Positions 13,101-25,753 of a stretch of 64,000 bases of DNA are shown one piece after another (position 1 is the stretch's first letter; the number at the start of each line of letters is the position of its first letter). Source of the stretch: Talinum fruticosum (lineage: Eukaryota > Streptophyta > Magnoliopsida > Caryophyllales > Talinaceae). The stretch covers positions 2,604,001-2,668,000 of the forward strand of contig JAITYX010000041.1 of the NCBI GenBank assembly GCA_021018815.1. The letters are read 5' to 3'. The notes below the pieces were generated by a model. It was given only the letters and a program-made list of their open reading frames with translations, was not told where the DNA came from and made no database searches. The position numbers were made by a program, and so were the translations under genes.

Positions 13101-13281
13101 TCCATATTAAAAATGGAACTCTGCCGAAATTTTTACGAAGTTTTCAAACTCTTTTGGAAAATTCACCTCTATTACCTTAAGTTGGAATTAGAAAACCAAA
13201 CCAACACTCGAAAGAGCCTTGGGAGTTCATTTGAGGAACTCGGCGATTTAATACTCCTAGGGGGTGTTTTGGGGTGTTACA
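10117..13281 (+). mobile_element. Solo long LTR (gypsy-like), 3.2 kb
   Basis: Begins TGTAAGACTCG and ends GGGGTGTTACA, so it has TG...CA ends with the extended TGTAA...TTACA inverted termini. The 5 bases before it are ccaag within tccaag, and those after it are tccag: an approximate but not exact target duplication. A purine-rich, GC-richer block lies at 10470-10940, like that in the LTRs at 1-2282 and 47740-50592. Near the 3' end the phrases GAGCGTGTGGCTCGT (about 13033) and CTCTGCCGAAATTTT (about 13120) are shared with the LTR at 47740. There is no internal coding region and no second copy adjacent, hence solo LTR. The frames at 10368-10947 are low complexity. Confidence 0.65.
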
Positions 13282-13376
13282 TCCAGTCATCGATCCTCCG
13301 GTTTCTCTTATTCGATTTTCGGTCCAACCCGGTCCGGTCTATTTCGGTCTAGGTTGAGACCGATGAACACACCTAA

Positions 13377-13541
13377 TTATAGAGTTTATTACTTGATACA
13401 TGACAAACAATATAGCTTATTATGTATTCCTTCCTTTTGCACCTTTAAACGTAAATCATATAAACATGCATCGATAGCTAATCATAGCAAAATATTAAAT
13501 TACTGCTTTTGAAATAATATCTTTACCCATATATATTCAAA
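13377..13541. other. Short spacer between repeats
   Basis: No feature seen apart from the target duplication at 13532-13541 described with the next element. Confidence 0.5.
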
Positions 13542-13966
13542 GAGATATTAACATTTACCTCCCTCGAGGTATTTGGAAATCATTTTTACACCCTCCAGGT
13601 ATTGGTATATATTTTTACCCACTCGACTGGAGTAGTTAATATTTGAGTTATACATTGACCATTGTTAATAATAGAAAACATCCAAATACGAGTGAGTGTG
13701 CTGATGTGGCATAAGAAAATGAGGTAAAGTAACAAAATTGCCCTCTTTACACTAAAGCGCCAATAACTAATGGGGGTAGCATAGTCATTTTATTTCAATA
13801 ATTAGGGACAAAGTTGTCCTTTTACATTTCCGATTAGCCTCCTACCGTTTTTTTATCTTAAATATTTTTTATCTCTAAACCTAGGATGGGTAAAAATATA
13901 TACCAATACCTGGAGGGTGTAAAAATGATTTCCAAATAACTCGAGGGAGGTAAATGTTAATATCTC
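13542..13966. mobile_element. MITE with about 85-bp TIRs and 10-bp target duplication (MULE-like)
   Basis: The terminal inverted repeats start GAGATATTAACATTTACCTC and extend about 85 bp with very few mismatches (13542-13627 and 13882-13966). The flanks carry an identical direct repeat TATATTCAAA at 13532-13541 and 13967-13976. A 9-10 bp duplication with long TIRs is the signature of Mutator-like MITEs. The interior has no reading frame. The near-perfect arms suggest fairly recent insertion. Confidence 0.85.
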
Positions 13967-13981
13967 TATATTCAAATCATG

Positions 13982-15222
13982 GTATTTTATAGGATATTTG
14001 CAATTTTACTTCTTTAGTGTATTTGACATTAATTAATTCAACCTCCAATTATTTTGATCTAAATTTACCCCTTTAATTTGCATAATCATTCAACTTTAGA
14101 GTATCTCCAACTAATAAATGAAATAAAGGACATTGATTGACCAATTCGCACATATTTTTCTTGAACAATTGTCTAACAGTTTTCATTTGGTAAGTTATGA
14201 CAAAACATATTAGTTACAATGTATTTTCTTTTTAAGACATCATGATATATTTTATTTTCTATTTTATAAGAAATAATTAGACATAGCAAAAAAATTAATT
14301 AGAAGATTAAAAAAATAAAATAAATAAAATAAATTGAACCGATCACAATGCCACAAATGCCCCCTAAATCACCTATTTACTCAAAGAAACATTGAGTTTT
14401 CCCATCTCTTAAAAATGAAAATAGAACTTATATTAAACATTGAAATAATAAAATATTATTTTAAATTATAATTTATAACACATAAGAAGTATTTATAATA
14501 TCTCCTTACTATATTAAAAAGTATATAACACTATATCAAATTTTGTATAAAAACACTCTTTTTAGATGAATTGAATATCAGTATAATGAAAATAATTTTA
14601 TTTTCTAAAAGAGACAATAATATATTTGTAGACTTAATTCTACACATATATTTCATTTAGAATAAATTTAATATGTTATAAATTTTTATTAAAAATATAA
14701 ATCAAAGTTTTCACTTTGTAATTAATTTATGTTGGAAAAATAGGCTAGATCAATATAATGCATTCATGCATGCAAATATGAAATGTTAACTAATGGTATA
14801 TTTGTTTTTTAAGACAAAATAATTGTTTGCATTTATATTTTCTAAACATTAATAAAACACTGAAAATAAAAAAACTTAAACTAAATTTCAACCAATTAGA
14901 ATGTGATAAATATCTCCCAAACAACCTATACACTCAACTTTTATTAATTATATATTGTATTAGATTTCCATTCACCTTATTTACTTGGTCAAAATATACA
15001 AAGCATTCACAATGAGGGTTTTTAATGCACTTCAGTACAGTTTTTCCTTGTCCTTACACGCCACGCCAACGATCCACAAACTGCTCGACATAATTAGGTG
15101 TTAAGTTAAAATATCCATGCTTATCAAGGGGGTAAAATTAAGCAAAATGACTAGGCGTTGAATTAAGTAATGTCATATACCTAAAGGGGGAGAGGACAAA
15201 TTTATATCCTATTTTATAGCAT
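13982..15222. mobile_element. TIR element about 1.24 kb, diverged arms (MULE-like MITE?)
   Basis: The left arm (about 13982-14100: TAGGATAT, then GACATTAATTAATTCAA and a run of ATTTACCCC) is matched in inverted order on the right (about 15105-15222: GAATTAAGTAATGTCATATA, then ATATCCTATTTTATAG). Arms are about 110-130 bp and clearly less similar than in the neighbouring MITE. The interior is AT-rich with no protein signature. No exact target duplication was found, so the ends are approximate. Confidence 0.5.
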
Positions 15223-16993
15223 GCGTTTACCCAATTTGTTAGTCAGTTATCCGGAAAAATGCATAACAAAGTGAAAAATTAAGTATTTGAAATCTCGTAA
15301 GTACAGTCCCTCGTGTTATTTTAGATTAACATGTTGTCACATGTTGTCACTTCTTCGGGAGTAAAATATGCAAATAACTTTGTACTTATCATCTAAACCA
15401 TGTGAGACAACATCATTAAAATAAAATTGAGCATCTTTCATATCCTCCAAATCTATGAACTCTGAAAAGAAAAATAAAAGCAAGGGGCAAACTTCACAAT
15501 AATGAATATTCATAACTGTAAAAGCCATGACCTGTGTTGTGCTAAAGGGCGAACCAAATCGCGCTTCCTACGAATGTTGATTGGCAGTGAGGTATGATTA
15601 TCAAGAAATAAGGCTTTTATTTTTTAAGTTGGCTGGCAGTTTTAAGAACCAATTTTAGTTTTGAAAATGCATTTTAGAATTCTTGGGATTGGCGATGGAA
15701 AATTAAAATATTCGGGACAGATTGCAGAGAGACTCACTAGGCCAAGTGGTGGGACTGCTTTGGCTAGCGGGCCAAGAGTCGGGCCTAGGACCCACCACAA
15801 GTAATCGGCATGGGTTACCTGCGGTTGGCGACTTACATGGGTCTTATGGCCCATACTACGGAGCGATATTGGTTAGAAGGTTCGTATTGCAAATTTTGTT
15901 CCAAATAGTTTAATTTTTTGGAAAAAATTGAGATGCATTATTCGAAAAAAGAGATTAAGGAAATAGGAGTCACCAGTTAGTTTCGATTTAAAACTTATAA
16001 AATAAAATACTTTTCTAATTGAAGTTTTAACCGAAAGGACAAATGAAAGGGACAAAAATTCAAACAAAGAAAGGTTCTCAAAAAAGACTTTAATGGCCTA
16101 AACCGGTGATCTCGGTGTTTAGGGATGAAGGTACACATGAGAAAGGTTACTCTTCATTCTACCCACTTCAAAAAAAAACCTTTAGCAATTAAAATGGGAT
16201 TGTAAAAAGGTGTTAAAGAAAACAAGCGAGACATCATGATAGAGGCAGAAATTAAGCAATCAAAGCATGCTTAAAAGTGAAAAATAAAGCAAATAAAAAA
16301 ATCATTAAAGAAAGCGATAAATATAAACTATTACAAGTGGGTCGGGAGGAACATAAATGAAATTACATCTTCCAAAATCACAATATGAAAGCGAAATTAA
16401 ATAATGGAAATCAAAGAAAAAAAAACAACGAAAAAATGCAAAACCGGAGATCTACATCTCATGCCATTATGTAGACCCACCTGTCGATCTCCGAGGCTAG
16501 GCTAGATCTTGGCAACATAACGGCAAGAAAATGAGGGTGCAAGGAGGTAATGCTTCCCATTGTTAAAGGCTCTTTTGAGAGTGAGAGTGGGAGTATAGGT
16601 GGAGAGAGTAGAGAGGGAGATGAGAGGAGAATTCAACAGAATATGGGCAGATTTTAGCTGGAAAAGATGTGTAGAAATGATGGTTTTTATAGAAATGAGG
16701 TAGTGTTAGGGTTTTCCCATTTAGGCCTCATTTCAGCCATAAATTAGCGAATTCGGCCCAAGAAAAACAATTGAGAATCAGCTGAAAATATGCTCGACCG
16801 TGTCAAACGGACACGTTTTGGCAACGTAGGGATCGGCATGTGTCACTAGGAGTTTGCATGCGCTGAATGGGACAAGACAATATGTTTTGGCAAGAATGTG
16901 ACTCGGTGTGGGTCGTTTTGTGGTATAAAGTTTCACACCTAGCTTTGACATGGTCCAAAGCTCAAGTCCGGAATCGCCATGGGTCCCCCGGGC
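15223..16993. other. Repeat debris, possible gypsy LTR fragment
   Basis: No gene seen. The phrase AGGAGTCACCAGTTAG (about 15966-15981), followed by a glycine-box-like AAGGTTACTCTTCATTCTACCC near 16143, resembles a sequence common in plant gypsy LTRs or leaders. The stretch 15720-15870 is GC-richer with GGGCC motifs. Ends could not be defined. Confidence 0.3.
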
Positions 16994-17764
16994 TAAGGTT
17001 GTGCATTATTCGATCCTAGACCGAACCAAATTGAAGACCAACTTGGAACAATCCGAACCGGATGGATGAAGTTCAATTTATCGGTCCATGGGTCCGTACT
17101 AAACCGAACCGATGGTGCATTATTCGGTCCATTGGTCCAGACCGAGTACAGATTTAAATTAGGGTATTTTAAAAAGTTTTGAAGTTCTTTGTCTTCCTTT
17201 GCCCTCACACCTCACGCCCTTACCTCTCGCTCCGCCCCTCTCGTCTCCTCTCTCGCTACCTCTCGATACTCTCTACCCCTCTCTCGTCTCTCTCACTATC
17301 GCTCTCTCGCCTCTCTCACCTTCCCTCTCTCGCCTCTCTCCTACCTCTCTCTGTCTCTCTGTATACTCACTGCCTCTATCCCCTCTCATTCTTAACCTCA
17401 TCTCTCTCTCTCTCCCTCTCGTTCGGGTTAATTATGCCCTTGTTTTTCTAACATGCTTTTGATTGGTCTAAAAACACTCAAATAGAGAGTTTTTCAGTTA
17501 GTTTTTGTTGCTACTTGGTTGTTTATGCAAAATGGAAAAGTGTTCTGGAACAAAGCTTGGGGTAGTACGAGGGATAAGGACCAAAAAATGCCAAGACACT
17601 TTCGGTCCAGCTTTGGTCCGGTCCGGGATTTCATCGATTTGGTCCGGTCTTGGGTTGACCTTATTCAGTCTGGTCGGCGGTCCTCGTTTTTCCCTTTATT
17701 CGGTCTACAGATCCGAGCTAGCTGAGTCCGGTTCGGTTTGGTCCTAGACCGATGAATATCCCTA
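16994..17764. mobile_element. hAT-like non-autonomous element with CT-rich core
   Basis: The left end TAAGGTTGTGCATTATTCGATC and the reversed right end TAGGGATATTCATCGGTC form an imperfect inverted repeat. Both are followed by GGTCC/GACCGAACC-rich subterminal DNA. A TCTCTC-rich tract occupies 17215-17420 and gives spurious Ser/Leu frames. The flanks do not show an 8-bp duplication, so this is an old or rearranged copy. Confidence 0.5.
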
Positions 17765-20700
17765 TTCTATGCTGAAGTTTTTGGCTGTTTTTTGTTTTAT
17801 AGGTGTGGGTTTGCTGATTACTTTGATTTTCCGGGTTGAATGAAAGGAAAGGAAAGCCGCTTGATCCAACTCAAACCCCGAACAAATAGGTGTAGCTAAA
17901 TTTTCATCAATGGGCTAACAATAAAAATAAAACAAAGTATTTAAAAATATAGAAACACTTTTTAGGTGTTTACAATACCTGATGTGGTGGTATTTTTTGT
18001 TGACTTTATATATTACTACAATATTTTGAGATAAAATCATATTCTTTAAGTCGACACTATTCATATCCTATACAAAATGAAAATATTATTACTTAAAATT
18101 TTCATTGTGTGAATACTATTAGTGGCTTACCATTGTATATTCATTCAACGATGCCAAGCCTTTCTATTTATTTGGAGTAAAAATATAGGGATATATTCGA
18201 ATTATACCTATATTTAATACAATACTTCATTCTATTTTAACTCAAATTCGCAAATTACAAAACTAATATCATGCTAAGGTTTTTATTTATTACTTTAGAA
18301 ATATAAAAGGATAATATTTAAAATTTAAGTTTTACCTCATCAATCTTTCTTTAACGATGATCAATGTAACTCTTCACTGAAGAATCCATATTATAAGATT
18401 TCATGGAATTATGGTTAATAAAAATTGATGATTATACTTAATAAATTTATATAAGTGAGGCATTGGGGTTTAAAACGAAATTTAATAAATATTAGGAAGT
18501 TATTGTTATTATAAAGCGAAAAAGGTTAGTGAAAATGACATTTATTGTGAAATGGAAGGAACATTTGTTTGTAATAGAGTTGTTGGATAATGTATTAAAT
18601 TAAGAATTATTGATTTATGTAAGAAGGTTGAATAACTTATTATGTTAAGCCATAACTAGGGTGGGGGAAGATTCAGTATAAAATGGTGTAGAGAAACTTT
18701 CCCAAAGCACAACAAATTCCATTGAGAAGATCGAGCTTAGTTTGAAGTTTAATTTCCTCCATTGACTACATGTTGACCCACAGTGTAACTTCATAAAAGG
18801 CTTTTGATAAGCCAACCGCTGCTCTCTTTCATCCTTGCCCCTGGGCCAACTGAAAAGAAGAAAAAGCAACCATATTGCCCATTTTAACCGAAATTTCTAA
18901 TTTCATGTATTTATAAACTTTAAATCTAAATGAATACATGTTGATCTATAAAATTAGAATGACTCGTATTTAACAAAATGGTTCAATAATATTTGATATT
19001 CTTTACTTCTCAATTTTTGACTTTATGTTACTTTTCATAATTTTCTGGCAAAATTTAATATTATAATTAAAATATTTTTTAAATCCTTTCTTGCACCACA
19101 TTTAATCTTATCTAAAATAAGGTCCTAAAATTCATTCCCTCCAATTTATTAAATTTGGTAATAAATCTTCCTAAACATCTATTACTTAAACTCTCTTAAT
19201 TGCTAAATTTAAAATAGCCTTAATAATTTCTTTCCAAATGTTAGACCTTATCTATGTAAAATATTTTTTTTCTCCCTATAAAGTCACCAGCTTTCTCTAG
19301 ATGCAAAATATATAAAAATTTACATTAATAAATATTAACGTAAAATATAAAATTGTAAAATTTTGTATTAGAATATTTATTTTAATTGCACATAATATTT
19401 TGTGTTTAATTAATCATTAATAAGTGTCAGGCTAATAACCTTAAATTTTTTTATTTTTCTTTTGGTTATGATTTTCAAAATAACATCACAATACTCATAT
19501 TTTAATGTTTTCTGGATTGTATTTGGTGGAAATAGAATAGAACCTGTGGTCTTACCATGGGCATTGTTGATACATATAACAATGACCTTTTTTTTTGGTT
19601 TTTGCTAATTTTTTTTTTTTTTATGTTGCAAAGATTCCTTCACAATGAAACGGTGAAAAAAATGATAAAACTAAAGTCCAATTTTATTGTTTGTTGGAAT
19701 AATTATAATTCTTTCCATGCAAAAATGTAAAATTATATTCTCAATTCGATCCTATCATATCGTTTTGGAATAAAATTAGGATCATAAGATTCTAGTAAGC
19801 GTAAGATTCTAATGGGAGTTAGATCGATAAAGGGTTTTTGAATTGTAGAATCATAGGATCGTAAGATCCGGATCAGGAGTTTAATATCATGAGTATAAGA
19901 CAAATTATAAAAATACTATCCTATATATTATGGGTTTAAAAATATATATATGTTTTTAAATATCAACGAGTATGAATATAATTTTGAGTTCTAAGTTCAA
20001 AAAAAAAAAAATGGTATAAGTTTGTTTTTGTGGATATTGTTTGATTCATATGCTTCTAAGATACCAAGCAAAAAGATAGTTATTCAAAATTAAATCTTGC
20101 ACTATAATTAAAATATTCTTTACATGCTATCGTGCACCACATTGCATCCCGTAAAAAACCAGACATTTGAAATGGCTTCCTTCCTATTTGTCATGATTTT
20201 AAATTTTAAATGCAATCATATTTAGTAAAACATGACACACTGTCTATTTATCAGCTTAAAAATAGTCAATCAAAATCATCAAATTTATCAAATTACAAAA
20301 ATTTGAAAGAAAAGGAAATTGTCAAATTAACTTTCAAGAAAAAACTCTTAATTGTAGTCAATCAAAAGAATAAAAAATAACATATTGTTTATGGGGTGAA
20401 AAGCATCTTTAGGTGGACTAGGATGAGTGGGAATTATCTATGCAATGTATTAGTTTGATAGTAGATAGAGTAACATATAAAGTTAAGAACTATAAGAGCC
20501 TCAAAACTCAGCAATTTCTATATTTTAAATTGATCTAAAGGCATGAACATTCTATTCTCCTTTCGGATTATGTAATTGATGACATTTCCTTTCAAGTAGT
20601 AATGAGAAATCCTCTACTTTACTAGAAAAAAAAAAACAAAATTAGTAAAATAAAATCATTTATATCTCAAATTCCTTAATTATGTATGTAGGAAAGAAGG

Positions 20701-22384
20701 GGCAGATTATAGTTGATCCACATATATAAGAATTTTCCTCATCTCTCTTATCTCTAGAAGCATATTGTCATTAATTAACTGAAAAAATTTGTTTATAATA
20801 TGTTTGATAAATTGGTTATGTTGTGTTTGAAACATATTTTGATTAAATTGTTTTAGAGGTATAGTGGCATTGTATTTGTTGATACTCACTAGCAAAGGTT
20901 ATTCATATCAAAATTATAATGGCTTATCAGTTCTCAATTTCAAATTCTTTAATAAAAAGAAAAATAATTCCCGATCTCAAATTTTAAATCTACTATAACT
21001 ATTAAGTTTTATACCAATTGCATTTTTATTTTAGCTTACTATGTTTCTTTATTAATGCCTCTTTTTATTTTAACTATTTTAATTTTTTTATTATTTATTT
21101 CATAAGGATTGACATCTTCAATTCATAATTTATGTAGAAAATTATGCTAGAGATGCTCACGCATATGGAAATTATCTAGGAAGTATATATAATCTTCTCG
21201 ACAATTAATTACAATTTCTAAGTACTTCAATGAAGATCTTTGGTATTTTTTATAAAAAAAGTATATAAAATAAGTAGAACTGAGTTACTTACAAAAATCA
21301 CATAAATAAATATCAAAAGGGGAAAGTATTCTTTTTTTTTTTTTTTTTTAGGGAGGGGGAGAAAGGAGAAAATATTATTTGCATATACTATAATACATTT
21401 TCCAAAATAATTAGTAAGAATTTCAATCGCCGATCGCATGAGTTAAATTATATATAAATGAAGAAAAATCCTTAAAACTCTTCCAACTTTTTACCATTAT
21501 TTGATTTTAATTTTGAGATTGGAAGAAGTTAGTCATTTCTCAAATTAATTACTAAAATTAATATTATACATATACAAGCATAAATTACTAGTACACTCAC
21601 CAATATGAAATTTAATGGACATGTTTTTAAATAAGTTAAAATCATTAAAACAAATTTTGAATATATATCACTCATATACGAAAATTTTGAATTGAGTTTT
21701 TTTTTTTATTTTGATGAATTTTAATTGTAATCACACATAAAAACTCTTATTAACAAGGAAAAATGATAAAATAAAAGGAGTTAAAATAATTTTTAAAATC
21801 ATATTTTGAAAATAATATCGCATTATTTAAGGGGTTATATTCCCGTGTATAAGCACATGCATAGCAAAATATAAAGTAATTACAAACAAATTGAATGTGT
21901 CATATTTATCTACATTTAAATTATTGTACGGAACTTTACATTTGAAGCATTTTGCGGCATATTTATCTGCATAAAATTATTCTAGGGGACTTTATATTTG
22001 AAAGTTTGCGTGTAGCTAACGTGGTAGAATATTGGGAATGATTTGTTAATTTGATAATGAGTAGCGAATTTTGGCATATCTTTACTTCCACTCATGGGAT
22101 TGAAAAGTACACCCAATTTGGAATAGAAAATTGATTCTAATAATTTATTTAATAAAAAGATCTTGTAATATATTTCATACTCCTTTTTGTATATTTAGAT
22201 ATATATTGCTTTCTTGCCAAAAAATATATATATATATATATTTTAATCAAATAAAAATCAAAATATAATAGTATTAAAGAAAAAATTATACGGTAATCAT
22301 TTTTTTTTTCCAGTTAACGTTTAAAAAAAGTTACCTATACTCATAGAAAAAACGAATATGAATTAGTACATCATAGTTTCCCAA
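17765..22384. other. AT-rich intergenic DNA, no gene seen
   Basis: Long AT-rich stretch with homopolymer runs and no domain-bearing frame. At 19740-19880 the motif GGATC(G/A)TAAGATC recurs several times in both orientations, probably a small repeat family. A two-copy tandem repeat lies at 21901-22010 (separate entry). Confidence 0.5.
21901..22010. repeat. Two-copy tandem repeat, about 55-57 bp unit
   Basis: Copy 1 (21901-21957) and copy 2 (21958-22010) both read CATATTTATCT(A/G)CAT..., then AAATTATT, ACTTTA(C/T)ATTTGAA. Divergence between copies is roughly one base in five. Confidence 0.7.
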
Positions 22385-22472
22385 AACCTACAAGGCAAGC
22401 ACAGGGGAATGAACCACTGACGGCAAAGCTGAAAGATCATCGCTTAACCACAAGCCATCACAGTTATCTATA
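22385..22472 (-). repeat. tRNA-derived SINE-like relic
   Basis: On the minus strand the sequence contains GATGGCTTGTGGTTAAGCG, which fits a polymerase III A box region, and about 35 bases later GTGGTTCATTCCCCTG, which fits the B box GGTTCRANYCC with one mismatch. Spacing is right for a tRNA head. The remainder does not fold into a good tRNA and no CCA-end acceptor pair is evident, so this is a SINE head or tRNA pseudogene and not a working tRNA. Confidence 0.4.
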
Positions 22473-23039
22473 TGCGATTTTTTTTGTAATGTATCCATTT
22501 CTAATTCAATTTAAAATAGAAAAAAATTAATCTCAAACACTGAATTGGATGTCACGTACCATGGTGCGAAACAAACCACTAGCGACCATCAAAGAAAGGG
22601 ACTGGGGAGATGAAATTGTCATTGATGATTTGGTCTAGGCGATGTGAATCATGATTCTAGGTCAGACCGACTCTAATCCGTCAATTATTCCGCCGTCGGT
22701 TGGTCTAAGTTGTCGGCGTCATCGTTGGCTTCCTCATCGATTTAGGTGTTGAGTCGAATCCCAGGATCGGCGGTTGGTCCGTGTCCTACTTATGTTAGGG
22801 TTTTCAGCATAGTCACTGGCCGTCTATGACTAAGACATTTGGCCACCATTAACGGTGAAATTGGGGGGGATGGGCTAAGACTTTTTTATAAAGGGTGAGC
22901 ATAAAAAAATCAAACTTAATCTTACGAAATTTTATTAAAAAACAAAATGTAATTTTAAAATCTATTTTTCTAGTTAGTTATAAGTTGAAAAAAGAGTGCA
23001 TCTTATATGATCAATACACATATAAAATAAAGATTCATC

Positions 23040-23065
23040 ACAATCACGACTATTGTCGTGATTGT
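23040..23065. repeat. Perfect short hairpin (11-bp arms, 4-nt loop)
   Basis: ACAATCACGAC, then TATT, then its exact reverse complement. No T-run or neighbouring gene gives it an obvious role. Confidence 0.7.
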
Positions 23066-25035
23066 AATACACCGATAACTACTCGTAACATTTTGGTTAT
23101 TTCAATGACTACCAACTGAATATGAGAAAAATATTTTACGTTATCAATAACAAAAATTACAAATTCAAATAAAAATTTAAATTATTACTATAATTAAAAA
23201 ATTGTGATAATAGTTATAACAAAACAACAAGAGTAGACTTGACAAAACCAATCTAACATTTAAAATCCAAACCGAATAATTTGGATCTATATCTAACTCG
23301 ACATTAGAAAACATTTTCATCCGAAAGTAGATTAGAATTGACTCAAATTAGTCTCGAAATTTTCAGTAAAATTTTTTTATTTTACCCCTCCTCCCTTTCC
23401 TTCTATTTTCTTCCTCCTCTCTAAACCCTAATTCTATATCCACTTTTTTTTTCTCTTTTCTAGGTTTTTTAGACTCGTCATCGATCTAATTACAACCAAG
23501 TGGTAAGCCCCTTTTACTTCAATTTTTTCAATCGAATCAAGATCTAAAGATATTATTATTATCTTTCTAATAAATTTTCTCTCTTTGTTGTGAGAGTTTG
23601 TTTTCTCTCCTTCTTTTTGTGAGAGTTACGGTTTTACTCGTTCTTGTGAGAGTTGTTTCTCACATTTGTACCAATTATTTCTCTTTCCAATATGTACAAG
23701 TTTTATTAGGGTTGTTAATTCGATCGAAAAATATATCTTGATATTTTTGTCAATTAGTTTCATTGATTTTGATTGGGAATGATTCAACAACGAAATTTTA
23801 TGTGGCTCGATCAAAGTGACGTTTCATTCAGAGTTAGATCTATTATATCACATATAAATCTATTCTATGAAATTACACAATAATTTGCTAATGTTCAGAA
23901 AAAACAGATGAAAATCGAAGAATACGATTTATAAACATATTAATAATACAAATATAAAATAGAATGGAAGTATATTTATTATTAATTTTGTTAAAATAAG
24001 GATCTATTTTAATATTTAAGTTTTTAAAAAAATTATTTTTATAAATATCCTATTATTTTTATTAATGAATTTATATTTATATATCTTCTTTCCCAAGAAA
24101 AAAGAGAGTTCTGCCTCGGATTTTGTGATAATGTTGTGCTGCTTGCTTAATTTTGTTTTATTGCCTACTTGCTTGCTTTACTTGGTTGATTGATTAACTT
24201 CCCTGACTTCCAACTGCTTCTCTATTTTCCATTACAACATAAATAAACCTAAAACCACTTCAATTAAATTGCTTCTTGTGATTTTCCAAAGAAACACTTC
24301 AATTAAATTTAATTAAATTAGGAAGGCGAATGCTGGAGGAGGCGGCGGCAGTAGGTTTGTGTTCGATGGTGGCAGTGACGAGTCACAAATCGAGAAAGAT
24401 AAGCGGCCATATAACCAAAGCAAGAAATGATTACAGATCTAAATATGAAATCGGAAGCAATATTAAAGAACTAGATTACAAATTTGAAATAAAAAAATTA
24501 ACAAAAAAACTAAGAAATTAACTAACGAAAATTATTATGCTTAACCAATTCGAATTCAACTAATTTAGACCAAAATCAACATTAACAAAACCTAAAACTT
24601 CATCAAATTTGAATTCATTGGAACCCTAGAAAATTCACTCACTGCCGTCCGGCCTCCCTGGTTCTACCGTGCTTCTTCGCCTTTTATAGCTCTCGGCCTT
24701 CTCCTCTTGTCTTCTACTCTTGGTCCCCACTTGAATAGTCAATTGTGGATAGAGTCCTAGCCTGTCGAGTAGATAGAGGTTGATTTGGATGTGGTCTCGT
24801 GCAACGAGGAGAGTAGAGTTGGATATGGTTTAGGGCTTTGGTGGGGGTAGCGTGAAGAGGAAGAAGATGATGGTTAGGGTTTCGGGTTTGATGTCGTGAG
24901 AAAGAAGGAGAATACGGTTATGGGTCGGGTTTCGAGGTCTTGGGGGTGTCGAAGAGGAAGAGAGGAAGTGAAGCTAGGGTTTCGGCCGGAGGGTTAGCGA
25001 AAGGAAGAGGAAGATGGGGCTATGGGTTCCGGCAT

Positions 25036-25037
<2 letters not shown>

Positions 25038-25069
<32 letters not shown>
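25038..25069. repeat. (GA)n microsatellite
   Basis: Uninterrupted GA dinucleotides seen directly. Confidence 0.95.
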
Positions 25070-25072
<3 letters not shown>

Positions 25073-25169
25073 TGAGGGTGATAGGGTTTGGTGGAGCAGG
25101 CCGTGTGAAGGCATGAGAGGTTGAGGGGGTGAAGATAGGTTTTAGGGTTTTTGATGGAGGGGTTTTAAG

Positions 25170-25753
25170 TAGGGATGGCGAGTGAGTCCTAAGTCCAACC
25201 CGGATCCGTCGGATCCGATCCATTTAATCGGGTCTAAGTCCAATAAATTTGGACCCGATGGACCCGGGTCGATTTGAGTCTCAAAAATTTAAGACTCGGA
25301 CCCGACCCGAAATCCGTTTAAGACTCGAACACTAATTTTATTTTTTTTAAAAAATTTGTGTTAAACTTTGATGGTTTTTTTGTTGTTAAGCTTTGATGAA
25401 CTTTAGACTTTGTGGTGTTAAACTTTGATAAACTTTGTATTTAATATATTGATGTATTTGATTTGTATGAACTAAGTATTTGGTTTGTATAATAGGTTGG
25501 TTGATAGATAGATTAGTATGATTTTAAAGAGGTTATATGCAGCAAAATTGCTTGAAAATTTACAATAATATTAAACATGACACAAAATATCGATTTTTAA
25601 ACTCATTTATGATAAAAATACACTAGACTCGTGGAATCGCCGGGTTCGAGTCCAGATTCTATAGACCCGTCGAGTCCGGGTTGGCTGCAGGTCCAGGTGT
25701 GAAAATGTTAAATGGGTCCGGATCCATCCGGACCCGACCCATTTCCATCCCTA
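25170..25753. mobile_element. Non-autonomous hAT-like element, 584 bp
   Basis: The ends TAGGGATGG and CCATCCCTA form an inverted repeat. Inside each end are runs of GGATCC(G)TCC / GGACCCGACCC subterminal motifs. The flanks are gttttaag (25162-25169) and tttttaag (25754-25761), an 8-bp target duplication with one mismatch, as expected for hAT elements. There is no transposase frame. Confidence 0.75.

Larger units (their letters stand above)
9640..13368. mobile_element. hAT-like non-autonomous element interrupted by an LTR
   Basis: The two outer parts (9640-10116 and 13282-13368) are full of GGTCCGGTCC/GGACCGGATC motifs. The right end reads GACCGATGAACACACCTA, the reverse of a TAGGTGTGTTCATCGGTC end typical of this plant repeat type. 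The left end is less clear. Removing 10117-13281 brings two GGTCC-rich stretches together, which supports an insertion of the LTR into this element. Confidence 0.45.
22473..25169. other. Intergenic, no convincing gene
   Basis: The stretch 22550-22860 is GC-richer with TCGGCG motifs but has no open frame with a known domain. The stretch 24330-25150 is also GC-richer, with many AGGGTTT motifs and purine-rich runs, and reads like the leader of an old retroelement or gene-derived debris. The frame at 24330-24521 shows no recognised motif. Confidence 0.45.

Noticed and set aside
14505..14530. Helitron 5' end (TCTCCTTACTATATTAAAA) to pair with the 3' end at 26469
   Set aside because: It lies inside the TIR element 13982-15222, whose right arm would then be inside the Helitron; the nesting does not work.
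22385..22472. Functional tRNA gene
   Set aside because: Boxes are present, but acceptor and anticodon stems do not pair convincingly.
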